Below are positions 19,706 to 27,375 of a stretch of 43,792 nucleotides of DNA, one piece after another (the stretch's first letter is position 1; the number at the start of each line of letters is the position of its first letter). The notes beneath the pieces are model-generated. The model was not told where the DNA came from and did not search any database. It saw only the letters and a program-made list of their open reading frames with translations. Origin of the DNA: Planctomycetota bacterium. GTDB taxonomy: Bacteria; Planctomycetota; PUPC01; DSUN01. The stretch covers positions 1-43,792 of the forward strand of contig DAOOIT010000005.1 in the NCBI GenBank assembly GCA_035384565.1, in the 5' to 3' direction. The position numbers and the translations under genes were made by a program.

Positions 19706-20781
19706 GGATGGGAAGAGCCACCGCCCTTTCGGCCACAGCACTGGCCATCGCGCTCGCTGCCCGAGCGGCCGACGCCCCGGCGCCCGGCCCGTGGCGCGTG
19801 TTCGTCCTCTCGGGCCAGTCGAACATGGAAGGCAAGGGCTCGATCAGGCACCTCGAACAGCTCCTGGCCGACGAGAAGACGGCCCCCACCTACCGCCATC
19901 TGCGGGCCGGCGACAAGTGGGCCGAACGGCCCGACGTCCTCGTCCGCTACACCAACGGCGACAAGATTGACAGGAAAGGCCCTCTCTCGGTCGGCTACGG
20001 CAATCCGCCCGATCGCTTCGGCGTCGAGCTTCAGTTCGGCCACGTCGTCGGCGACCGCCTCAAGGAGCGCGTATTGCTCATCAAGGTCTGCTGGGGAGGC
20101 CGCAGCCTGCGGTTCGACTTTCGTCCGCCCAGCTCGGGCCCGGGCGACTTCGACGCCGACTGGTTGGCCAAGGCCGCCAAGCGCGCCGGCTGGCAGGGCG
20201 ACCCCGCCAAGTTCGTCGGCCACAACTACCGCGACCTCGTCCGCCTCACCCACGAGACGCTGGCCAACCTCAAGACCCACTTCCCCGAGTACGACGGCTC
20301 GGGCTACGAGATTTCGGGCTTCGTCTGGTTCCAGGGCTGGAACGACATGCTCGACGCCGCGCACCACAGCGAGTATGGCCCGAACCTGGCGAACCTGCTC
20401 CGCGACCTCCGCACCGACCTCGGCGTGCCCGATCTGCCGATGATCGTGGGCGAGCTGGGCATGAGCGGCACCGAGCAGCAGATTCCCCAGCAGTACCGCG
20501 CCAAGCACATGAGCTTCCGAGCCCAGCAGGAGAGCGTCTCGAAGATGCCCGAGTTCAAGGACACCGTGCGCTACGTCCCCACGAGCATCTACATGGTGCT
20601 CGACGGCCCCGAATTCGACGGCGGCTACCATTACCGCGGGCGCGCCGACGTGTTCTTCCGCATCGGCGACGCAATGGGCCAGGCCATGCTCCCCCTGCTC
20701 AAGGACAAGCCCACCGACCAGAGCGCCCAGATCAGGAAGGCCTGGGACGCCGCGAAGCAGAAGTACGGTCTTGGCGGCTGA
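19702..20781 (+). CDS. Secreted sialate-O-acetylesterase-like carbohydrate esterase
   Basis: 359 residues with a signal peptide (residues 1-23, ending AARAAD). The SASA/DUF303 SGNH-like domain follows: VFVLSGQSNMEG holds the nucleophile Ser40, with VCWGGRSLRFDF (129-140) and GFVWFQGWNDM (206-216) as the following blocks and His310 in GGYHYRGRADVFFRIG as the probable catalytic base. Relatives remove O-acetyl groups from sialic acids, xylan or algal polysaccharides, which suits a polysaccharide-degrading lifestyle in the periplasm or outside. The start codon overlaps the ybaK stop, so it belongs to the same transcript. The true sugar substrate is unknown. Confidence 0.9.
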   Translation: MRMGRATALSATALAIALAARAADAPAPGPWRVFVLSGQSNMEGKGSIRHLEQLLADEKTAPTYRHLRAGDKWAERPDVLVRYTNGDKIDRKGPLSVGYGNPPDRFGVELQFGHVVGDRLKERVLLIKVCWGGRSLRFDFRPPSSGPGDFDADWLAKAAKRAGWQGDPAKFVGHNYRDLVRLTHETLANLKTHFPEYDGSGYEISGFVWFQGWNDMLDAAHHSEYGPNLANLLRDLRTDLGVPDLPMIVGELGMSGTEQQIPQQYRAKHMSFRAQQESVSKMPEFKDTVRYVPTSIYMVLDGPEFDGGYHYRGRADVFFRIGDAMGQAMLPLLKDKPTDQSAQIRKAWDAAKQKYGLGG

Positions 20782-20814
20782 GCGACTCGAGGACAGCCCT
20801 TCCGGCGGCGCACC

Positions 20815-21921
20815 ATGGACTCACGCGATCGCGTTGCTCTCGCTCTCGCCCACCGGGAGCCCGACCGGGTTCCGATAGACTACTGGGCCACGCCCGAGGT
20901 GACGGCGCGGCTCTTGCGCCACTTCGGCCTCGCGACCGCCGAGGAACTCCTTCAGCGGCTCGACGTGGACTTCCGCTACATCGAGGGGCCGGCCTACATC
21001 GGCCCCACCCCCCGCGTCCGCCCCGACGGCAGCGTGGAGGACCACTGGGGCGTGCCGAGGGTGCGCATCCGCGTCGGCGCGGGCGACCAGGCCACGGCCT
21101 ACCAGGAAGTCGTCCAATTCCCCCTCGCCGAGGCGAAGTCGGTGGACGACATCCTGGCTTACCCCGCCTGGCCCAGCCCCGAGTGGTTCGACTACCGCCC
21201 CGTGCGGCAGCAGGCGGCCGAGGCGCGGCGCACGGGCAAGGTCGTCGTTTTCATGGGCGACCGCCTCAACCGCTGCGCCCAGCTCAAGCCGGCCATGTAC
21301 CTGCGCGGCGTCGAGCAGATTCTCCTCGACCTGGCGCTCCAGCCCGAGATCGCCCAGGCCCTCTTCGAGCGAATCACGGCCTTCTACCTGGAGTACGCCT
21401 GCCGCACATTCGAGGCCGCTGAGGGCGGCCTGGACGTCTTCATGATGGGCGACGACTTCGGCACCCAGACCGGCCCGCTCCTTTCGCCCGCGATGTGGCG
21501 GCAGTTCCTCCGCCCCGGCTTCCAGGCCCTGGTGGCCCTGGGCAAGCGCTTCGGCCTCACCGTCGCCCATCACACCTGTGGCGCCGTCGAGCCCCTCCTC
21601 TCCGATCTCCTCGCGTGCGGGCTCGACGTGTTGAACCCCCTTCAGCCCGACGCGGCGGGCATGGACCACGCCGCCATCAAGGCCCGCTTCGGCGGCCGCC
21701 TGGCCTTCCACGGGGGCATTTCGATCCAGCGAGCCCTCCCCTTCGGCACGCCCGACGACGTGCGGGCCGAGGTCGCCGAGCGCATCCGCACCCTCGCCCC
21801 CGGCGGCGGCTATATCCTGTGCACGGCCCACAACCTCCAGCCCGACACGCCGCTGGCGAACCTCGAGGCCCTCTTCGACGCCTACCACGCCCTGGGCCGC
21901 TATCCGCAGAGCCTCGGATGA
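20815..21921 (+). CDS. UroD/MtaA-family protein (uroporphyrinogen decarboxylase-like)
   Basis: 368 residues, a single TIM-barrel domain of the uroporphyrinogen decarboxylase superfamily. The N-terminus RVALALAHREPDRVPIDYW is the family opening. HHTCGA (about 244-249) and the late Cys in GYILCTAHNLQPDTP give the His/Cys set used for zinc in methyltransferase-type members, and MGDDFGTQTGPLLSP matches the group abundant in Planctomycetota and Lentisphaerota. True HemE enzymes have a different N-terminal motif and lack that zinc site, so this is probably a corrinoid- or C1-related methyltransferase-like enzyme, or one of the many unassigned relatives, rather than a haem enzyme. It lies 33 bases after the esterase gene. 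Confidence 0.85.
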   Translation: MDSRDRVALALAHREPDRVPIDYWATPEVTARLLRHFGLATAEELLQRLDVDFRYIEGPAYIGPTPRVRPDGSVEDHWGVPRVRIRVGAGDQATAYQEVVQFPLAEAKSVDDILAYPAWPSPEWFDYRPVRQQAAEARRTGKVVVFMGDRLNRCAQLKPAMYLRGVEQILLDLALQPEIAQALFERITAFYLEYACRTFEAAEGGLDVFMMGDDFGTQTGPLLSPAMWRQFLRPGFQALVALGKRFGLTVAHHTCGAVEPLLSDLLACGLDVLNPLQPDAAGMDHAAIKARFGGRLAFHGGISIQRALPFGTPDDVRAEVAERIRTLAPGGGYILCTAHNLQPDTPLANLEALFDAYHALGRYPQSLG

Positions 21922-21989
21922 AGGACCAGGCCCCTCGACTCCTGGGCTGCCGCAAGGGACCCGTGGATGGGACGCGAGCACGTGCCCGC

Positions 21990-22018
21990 TTGCGTTCCAA
22001 CCGCGGCTGGTCCACAAT
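21990..22018 (+). promoter_or_regulatory. Promoter candidate for the alcohol dehydrogenase gene
   Basis: TTGCGT (21990-21995), 17-base spacer, CACAAT (22013-22018), in the 145-base gap between the UroD-family and dehydrogenase genes. Four of six matches in each box with ideal spacing. Confidence 0.45.
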
Positions 22019-22066
22019 ACGAGGGTGTGCCCGGCCCGCGCAAGGCGGCACCCGCAGGAGACCCGC

Positions 22067-23107
22067 ATGAGGGCGGCTTACTATGAGGCGTTCGCTGCGC
22101 CGTTGACGATCCGCGACTTGCCCGACCCGAGCCCTGGTACCGATGGCGCCGTCATCCGCGTCCGAGCCAACGGCATCTGCCGCAGCGACTGGCACGCGTG
22201 GATGGGGCACGACCCCGAGGTCAAGCTCCCGCACGTGCCGGGCCACGAGCTGGCCGGCGTGGTCGAGGCCGTGGGCAGCGGAGTCCGCCGCTGGCGGCAG
22301 GGCGACAGGGTCACCGTGCCCTTCGTGTGCGCCTGCGGCGAATGCCCCCAGTGCGCCTCGGGCAATCAGCAGGTCTGCGACCACCAGTTCCAGCCGGGAT
22401 TCACCCACTGGGGCTCGTTCGCACAGTTCGTCGCCATCGGCCGGGCCGACGCCAATCTCGTGCGCCTGCCAGAGGAGCTGGACTTTGTGACGGCGGCCAG
22501 CCTCGGGTGCCGCTTCGCCACGGCCTTCCGCGCCCTCGTGGCTCAGGGCCGGGTGCGGCCCGGGCAGTGGGTGGCGGTGCACGGCTGCGGCGGCGTGGGC
22601 CTTTCGGCCGTCCTGATCGCCAGCGCGCTGGGGGCTCAGGTGGTGGGGGTGGACATCGCAGAGGAGAAGCTGCGCCTCGCCCGGCACCTGGGCGCGGCCG
22701 AAACGGTCAATGCCCTTGATACAACGGACGTGGCCCAGGCCGTGGCGGACCTCACGCGCGGCGGGGCGCACGTGTCGCTCGATGCGCTGGGCAGCCCGGC
22801 CACGTGCCACAACTCGATCGCCTGCCTGAGAAAGCGGGGGCGGCACGTGCAGGTCGGCCTCCTCCTCGCCGAGCAGCGCGCGCCGCAGGTGCCGATGGAC
22901 CTCGTGGTCGCTCGCGAGCTCGAGATCCTCGGCAGCCACGGCATGCAGGCCCACGAATACGGCTGCATGCTGGCGATGATCACCTCTCACAAGCTCGACC
23001 CCGCCAGGCTGATCGGCAGGACCGTCACGCTGGAGGAATCGCTGAGGGAACTGGAGACGATGGACACGTTCGCGGGAACGGGGGTCGTCGTCATTGACCG
23101 ATTCTGA
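22067..23107 (+). CDS. Zinc-dependent alcohol dehydrogenase
   Basis: 346 residues, the medium-chain dehydrogenase/reductase fold. The catalytic zinc set is Cys38 (GICRSDWH), His60-Glu61 (VPGHELAG) and Cys148 (SLGCRFATA). The structural zinc set is Cys90, Cys93, Cys96 and Cys104 with the classic C-x2-C-x2-C-x7-C spacing. The Rossmann motif HGCGGVGLSAV and the acidic residue in VVGVDIAEEK point to NAD use. It oxidises an alcohol or reduces an aldehyde; substrate unknown. ATG 22067 follows AGGAG by six bases, which decides it over an in-frame upstream ATG at 22025. The next gene starts 44 bases later and is concerned with ornithine, so a link to amino-acid breakdown is possible but unproven. Confidence 0.93.
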   Translation: MRAAYYEAFAAPLTIRDLPDPSPGTDGAVIRVRANGICRSDWHAWMGHDPEVKLPHVPGHELAGVVEAVGSGVRRWRQGDRVTVPFVCACGECPQCASGNQQVCDHQFQPGFTHWGSFAQFVAIGRADANLVRLPEELDFVTAASLGCRFATAFRALVAQGRVRPGQWVAVHGCGGVGLSAVLIASALGAQVVGVDIAEEKLRLARHLGAAETVNALDTTDVAQAVADLTRGGAHVSLDALGSPATCHNSIACLRKRGRHVQVGLLLAEQRAPQVPMDLVVARELEILGSHGMQAHEYGCMLAMITSHKLDPARLIGRTVTLEESLRELETMDTFAGTGVVVIDRF

Positions 23108-23151
23108 ACCACGACACACAAGGCCAGCACGGCGAGGAAAAGGGGCGGCCA

Positions 23152-24369
23152 ATGGCCCAGGAAGTCATCGAATTGCGCGGGCACCTGATCGACTCGCTGA
23201 TCCTCCCGAGGGTGCTCGATGCGGTGATGGCGCATCGGGGCTGCTTCGAGATCCAGCGCATCCAGGTGGGCGTGCGCCCGGAGGACCCGAGCTTCGCCCG
23301 AATCCTGATCGCCCACAAGGACCCGCGCCGGCTCGAGGCGATTCTGCGAGCCGCCATGCGCCAGGGGGCGGAGCCCGTCGAACGCAAGCCCGCACGCCTC
23401 GCGCCCGCGCCGGCCGACGGCGTGTTCCCCGACGGCTTCTACGCCACGACCAACCTCGACACCTCGGTGTTCCTCGACGGACGCTGGGTGCGCGTGCGCC
23501 ACCCCGAGATGGACTCGGGGATTCGCGTCGCCCCAACGCGGCGCCGCGCGGAGACCGTGAAGATGGGCGATGTGGGAAAGGGCGATCTGATCGTCGTGGG
23601 TCACGACGGGGTGCGCGTGGTGCCCGCCGAGAGCCGCCGGACGCCCAGCGACTTCGAGTTCATGGCCAGCGACGTTTCGACCGAGAAGCCCAAGGGCGCC
23701 CTGATCGGCAAGGTGGCCTCGCTGCTGCGAGCCGAGCGCGCCGCCGGCCGCCCGATCCTGTGGGTCTGCGGCCCGGCGGTCATCCATTCGGGCGCAGGCC
23801 CCCTGCTCGAGCGCCTCATCGCGGGCGACTTCGTGCAGACCCTCTTCGCCGGCAACGCGCTGGCGGCCCACGACATCGAGTGCGCGCTCCTCGGCACCTC
23901 GCTCGGCGTGTCGCTGCGCGAGGGCGCCGCGACCCGGGCCGGCCACGAGAACCACCTGCGCGCGATCAACTGCATCCGCCGCCTGGGCGGCATCCGCCAG
24001 GCCGTGCGGCGGGGCCTGCTCAAGTCGGGAGTGATGTACGCCTGCGTGAAACACGGCGTGGACTTCGTGCTGGCCGGTTCGATTCGCGACGACGGCCCGT
24101 TGCCCGAGGTCATCACCGACACCGTGCGCGCGCAGCGCGAGATGCGCCGGCGGGCGCGGAAGACGCGCCTGGCCGTCCTCGTGGCCACGCTCCTGCATTC
24201 CGTGGCCACAGGCAACATGCTCCCCGCCGCCACCCGCGTGGTGTGCGTGGACATTCAGCAGGCCGCGGTCACCAAGCTGCTCGACCGAGGCACGTTCCAA
24301 ACCCTGGGCATCGTCACCGACGTCCAGCCCTTCTTCCGCGAACTGCTGATCGAGCTGGAGCTCGGCTAG
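23152..24369 (+). CDS. TIGR00300/LOR-SDH family protein, ornithine cyclodeaminase-like
   Basis: 405 residues. The N-terminal LOR/SDH-type domain (RGHLIDSLILPRVLDAVM and FEIQRIQVG at about 9-40) and a C-terminal Rossmann-like domain (VCGPAVIHSGAGPLLERLIA, then FAGNALAAHDIE and AINCIRRLGGI) match the archaeal ornithine cyclodeaminase family (TIGR00300), which also forms the C-terminal half of cyanobacterial AgrE/ArgZ. Those proteins convert ornithine to proline and ammonia with bound NAD. Here it is a separate gene, immediately upstream (11 bases) of an ArgZ-type hydrolase-like gene, so the pair looks like a split version of the fused enzyme. No signal peptide; cytoplasmic. ATG start 23152, no strong ribosome site seen (GGGGCGG is nearest). 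Confidence 0.83.
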   Translation: MAQEVIELRGHLIDSLILPRVLDAVMAHRGCFEIQRIQVGVRPEDPSFARILIAHKDPRRLEAILRAAMRQGAEPVERKPARLAPAPADGVFPDGFYATTNLDTSVFLDGRWVRVRHPEMDSGIRVAPTRRRAETVKMGDVGKGDLIVVGHDGVRVVPAESRRTPSDFEFMASDVSTEKPKGALIGKVASLLRAERAAGRPILWVCGPAVIHSGAGPLLERLIAGDFVQTLFAGNALAAHDIECALLGTSLGVSLREGAATRAGHENHLRAINCIRRLGGIRQAVRRGLLKSGVMYACVKHGVDFVLAGSIRDDGPLPEVITDTVRAQREMRRRARKTRLAVLVATLLHSVATGNMLPAATRVVCVDIQQAAVTKLLDRGTFQTLGIVTDVQPFFRELLIELELG

Positions 24370-24380
24370 GAGCCTGCCTC

Positions 24381-25193
24381 GTGCGGCCCGCGTTTCTGAT
24401 GTGCCGACCCACCTTCTATGGAATCCACTATCGGATCAACCCCTGGATGGACCTGCGCCGGCAGGCCAACCGGGCCGTCGCACTGCGGCAGTGGCAGACT
24501 CTGCGCGAGGTGCTCGAGCACGAGTTCCGGGCCACGGTCCACCTGTGCCGCGCACGCCCGGGCCTGCCCGACATGACCTTCACGGCCAACGCCGGGCTGG
24601 TGCGCGGCCGCGTGTTCGTGCCCAGCCGCTTCCGTTACCCCGAGCGCGCCGGCGAGGAGCCGCACTTCACCCGCTGGTTCCGCCGCCGAGGCTATGCCGT
24701 GCGGCCTCTGGCGGGCGACGGCCGCTTCGAGGGGGCCGGCGACACGCTCTTCGTCGGCGACACGTTGTTTGCAGGCTACTACTTCCGCACCGATGTGCTC
24801 ACCCACACGGCTCTCGGCGAGGCCTTGGGCGTGCGGGTGGTGTCGCTCCAGCTCGTGAACCCGCGCTTCTACCACCTGGACACCTGTTTCGCCCCGCTGG
24901 GCCGCGCGGCGGCGCTCTACTACCCCCGAGCGTTCGACGACTATGCGCGGCGCGTGCTCAAAGAGACCGTGGGCGACCTGGTGCCGGTGAACGACGCCGA
25001 GGCCCACGAGTTCGGCTGCAACGCGGTGGTGGCCGGGCGCCGAGCCGTTGTCTCCGAGCCTTGCCGGGAACTCGCCCGCGCCCTGAGGCGGCGCGGGTAT
25101 GCCGTCTATGGGGCGAACTTTTCCGAGTTCATCAAGGCCGGCGGCGCCGCCAAGTGCCTCACCCTTCGTCTCGACGACGCCGGCGCCGGATGA
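24381..25193 (+). CDS. Amidinotransferase-fold arginine dihydrolase-like protein (ArgZ/DDAH-type)
   Basis: 270 residues, the pentein fold shared by DDAH, arginine deiminase and the ArgZ domain. Conserved points are Asn20 in HYRINPWM, Asn70 in MTFTANAG, Glu117 in RFEGAGD, His165 in FYHLDTCF and the nucleophile Cys259 in AGGAAKCLTL. The early and second asparagines are the features that separate ArgZ-type arginine dihydrolases (arginine to ornithine, CO2 and two ammonia) from deiminases, so that activity is favoured over DDAH. GTG 24381 is chosen because AGGAG (24368-24372) precedes it by 8 bases; the long open frame upstream overlaps the previous gene out of phase. It probably supplies ornithine to the cyclodeaminase-like gene before it. 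Confidence 0.8.
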   Translation: MRPAFLMCRPTFYGIHYRINPWMDLRRQANRAVALRQWQTLREVLEHEFRATVHLCRARPGLPDMTFTANAGLVRGRVFVPSRFRYPERAGEEPHFTRWFRRRGYAVRPLAGDGRFEGAGDTLFVGDTLFAGYYFRTDVLTHTALGEALGVRVVSLQLVNPRFYHLDTCFAPLGRAAALYYPRAFDDYARRVLKETVGDLVPVNDAEAHEFGCNAVVAGRRAVVSEPCRELARALRRRGYAVYGANFSEFIKAGGAAKCLTLRLDDAGAG

Positions 25194-25233
25194 AGCCAAC
25201 TCTGAGGGACGTGCCAGCGTCGGCGCGTGCTCG

Positions 25234-25262
25234 TTGATTCCGCGCGCCGCTTGCCCTATAAT
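25234..25262 (+). promoter_or_regulatory. Strong promoter for the TCA operon
   Basis: TTGATT (25234-25239), 17-base spacer, perfect TATAAT (25257-25262). The implied start near 25269 leaves a leader of about 36 bases to the sucC GTG. It sits in the 111-base gap after the arginine gene and is the best promoter in the window. Confidence 0.75.
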
Positions 25263-25304
25263 GCGCGCGAGGCGGCGAGGCGGTTGTGCGCGAGGGAGCG
25301 CCGG

Positions 25305-26465
25305 GTGTACATCCACGAGTACCAAGCGAAGGCGGTGCTGACCCGGCACGGCATTGCCGTGCCCGTGGGGCGCGTGGCCCTCAGCGCCCAGCACGCCGGC
25401 GACGCCTACGAGGCGCTGCACCGCGAGCAGGCAGTGGTGAAGGCCCAGATTCACGCGGGCGGCCGCGGCAAGGCGGGCGGAATCCTGCGCGTCGCCAGCC
25501 GCTCCGAGGCCGAGGACGCCGCGCGGCGCCTGCTCGGCTCCACGCTCGTCACGAAGCAAACCGGCCCGCGTGGGCGCCGCGTAGACAAGGTGCTGGTCGA
25601 GGAGGCCCTCGACGTGGCGCGCGAGTGCTACGTGGGCGTGTGCCTGGACCGCTCTCGCGGCTGCCCCATGGTCATCGCGGCCGCCCGCGGCGGCGTGGAG
25701 ATCGAGGCGCTCGCGGCCGCCGAGCCGGGCGCCGTGCTGCGCGAATACGGCAACCCGCTCACCGGGCTGATGCCTTTCCAGGCCCGCAAGCTGTTCGCCG
25801 GCCTCGGTCTGCCGCGCGAGCACCTGGGCGCCATGACGAAGCTGCTGTTGGCGCTGGCCGGCACCTTCGTAAATTGCGACTGCTCGCTCATCGAGCTGAA
25901 CCCGCTGGCGCTGTGCGGCGACGGGCGCTTCGTGGCCGCCGATGTGAAGATGACCTTCGACGACAACGCCCTCAGCCGCCACCCGGACTTGGCCGACCTG
26001 CGCGACACGGCCCAGGAGGACCCGCGCGAGGTGGAAGCCCAGCGCTTCGACCTCAGCTACGTGGGCATGGACGGTTCGGTGGCCTGCCTGGTAAACGGCG
26101 CCGGGCTGGCGATGGCGACGATGGACCTCATTCGCCTGCACGGCGGCGAGCCGGCCAATTTCCTCGACGTGGGCGGCGCGGCCACGGCGGAGAAGGTGGC
26201 TGCCGCCTTCCGCATCCTGTGCCAGGACGCCCGTGTGCGGGCGATCCTCGTGAACATCTTCGGCGGCATCGTGCGGTGCGACCTGATCGCCGAGGGCATC
26301 CTCGAGGCCGCGAAGCGCACCGAGCTGCGCGTGCCCCTGGTCGTGCGCCTCGAGGGCAACAACGTGGAAAGGGGCCGCCAGGCCCTCGCCGAGTCGGGCC
26401 TGGCCATCGTGTCGGCCGCGTCCCTCGACGAGGCGGCCGCCAAGGCCGTGGAGCTGGCACGGTAG
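25305..26465 (+). CDS. sucC: Succinyl-CoA synthetase, beta subunit (ADP/GDP-forming)
   Basis: 386 residues against about 388 for the family. With SucD it converts succinyl-CoA, phosphate and NDP to succinate and NTP in the TCA cycle. The ATP-grasp domain opens with YIHEYQAKAVLTRHGI and includes VVKAQIHAGGRGKAGG; the nucleotide and metal contacts are in IELNPLAL and FVAADVKMTFDDNA; the C-terminal flavodoxin-like ligase domain has NFLDVGGAA, ILVNIFGGIVRCD and VVRLEGNN. GTG 25305 is chosen because it gives the standard N-terminus and has GGGAG six bases upstream, while the upstream ATG/GTG frame runs over the promoter. First gene of an eleven-gene operon. Confidence 0.96.
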   Translation: MYIHEYQAKAVLTRHGIAVPVGRVALSAQHAGDAYEALHREQAVVKAQIHAGGRGKAGGILRVASRSEAEDAARRLLGSTLVTKQTGPRGRRVDKVLVEEALDVARECYVGVCLDRSRGCPMVIAAARGGVEIEALAAAEPGAVLREYGNPLTGLMPFQARKLFAGLGLPREHLGAMTKLLLALAGTFVNCDCSLIELNPLALCGDGRFVAADVKMTFDDNALSRHPDLADLRDTAQEDPREVEAQRFDLSYVGMDGSVACLVNGAGLAMATMDLIRLHGGEPANFLDVGGAATAEKVAAAFRILCQDARVRAILVNIFGGIVRCDLIAEGILEAAKRTELRVPLVVRLEGNNVERGRQALAESGLAIVSAASLDEAAAKAVELAR

Positions 26466-26493
26466 GGCGTGCTCACCGGCGCACGGAGACACT

Positions 26494-27375
26494 ATGGGCA
26501 TCCTCGCCGACTCCTCCACCCGCGCCGTCGTCCAAGGCATCACCGGCCACGCGGGCGCCTTCCACGCGCGGCGGATGGCGGGCTACGGCACGCAAGTCGT
26601 CGCCGGCGTCACCCCGGGCAAGGGCGGCGAGACGGTGGAGGGAGTGCCCGTGTTCGACACGATGGCCCAGGCCGTCGCTGCGACTGGCGCGAACGCCTCG
26701 GTGATCTTCGTGCCCGCGCCGTTCGCGGCCGACGCGATGATGGAGGCCGCGGACGCGCGGGTGGCGCTCGTCGTGTGCATCACCGAGGGCATTCCCGCCC
26801 TGGACATGGCCCGGGCGAGAGCCTATGCGCGCGAACGCGGCGTGCGGGTGATCGGCCCGAACTGCCCCGGCCTGGCCACGCCGCCCGACTGCAAGCTCGG
26901 GATCATCCCCGAGCGGATTCTCACGCCCGGCCCAATCGGCGTGGTCTCGCGAAGCGGCACGCTCACCTACGAGGCGATCTGGCAACTCTCGTGCCTGGGC
27001 CTCGGCCAGTCCACCGCCGTCGGCATCGGCGGCGACCCGATCGTCGGCAGCTCGTTCGTGGACGTTCTGGAGCTCTTCGAGCGCGATGACCACACGGCGG
27101 CCGTGGTGCTGATCGGCGAGATCGGCGGCAGTGCCGAGGAGGAGGTGGCGGAGTTCATCCGTACGCGCATGACCAAGCCTGTGGCCGCTTTCATCGCCGG
27201 CCGCACGGCCCCGCCGGGCAAGCGCATGGGGCACGCGGGGGCCATTGTGGCCGGCTCGGCGGGCACGGCGGACGAGAAGATTCGCGCGCTCACCGACGCC
27301 GGCGTGCGCGTGGCTGATAACCCCGCCCGCATCGGCGAGACACTCCAAAGCCTGTTGAAAGGGCGCCGACTGTGA
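26494..27375 (+). CDS. sucD: Succinyl-CoA synthetase, alpha subunit
   Basis: 293 residues, the usual size. The CoA-binding domain starts at about 10 (VVQGITGHAGAFHARRM), and the phosphohistidine that carries the phosphate between active sites is His247 in GKRMGHAGAIV. GPNCPGLATP and VSRSGTLTYEA are further family blocks. It lies 28 bases after sucC, with GGAG five bases before the ATG. The last four bases, GTGA, overlap the start of the succinate dehydrogenase flavoprotein gene, so translation is probably coupled. Nothing unusual is seen in the sequence. Confidence 0.97.
   Translation: MGILADSSTRAVVQGITGHAGAFHARRMAGYGTQVVAGVTPGKGGETVEGVPVFDTMAQAVAATGANASVIFVPAPFAADAMMEAADARVALVVCITEGIPALDMARARAYARERGVRVIGPNCPGLATPPDCKLGIIPERILTPGPIGVVSRSGTLTYEAIWQLSCLGLGQSTAVGIGGDPIVGSSFVDVLELFERDDHTAAVVLIGEIGGSAEEEVAEFIRTRMTKPVAAFIAGRTAPPGKRMGHAGAIVAGSAGTADEKIRALTDAGVRVADNPARIGETLQSLLKGRRL

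Noticed and set aside
20815..21921. Annotation as haem-biosynthetic HemE
   Set aside because: The His-Cys zinc-type motif and N-terminus fit the MtaA-like side of the family and no other haem gene is nearby.
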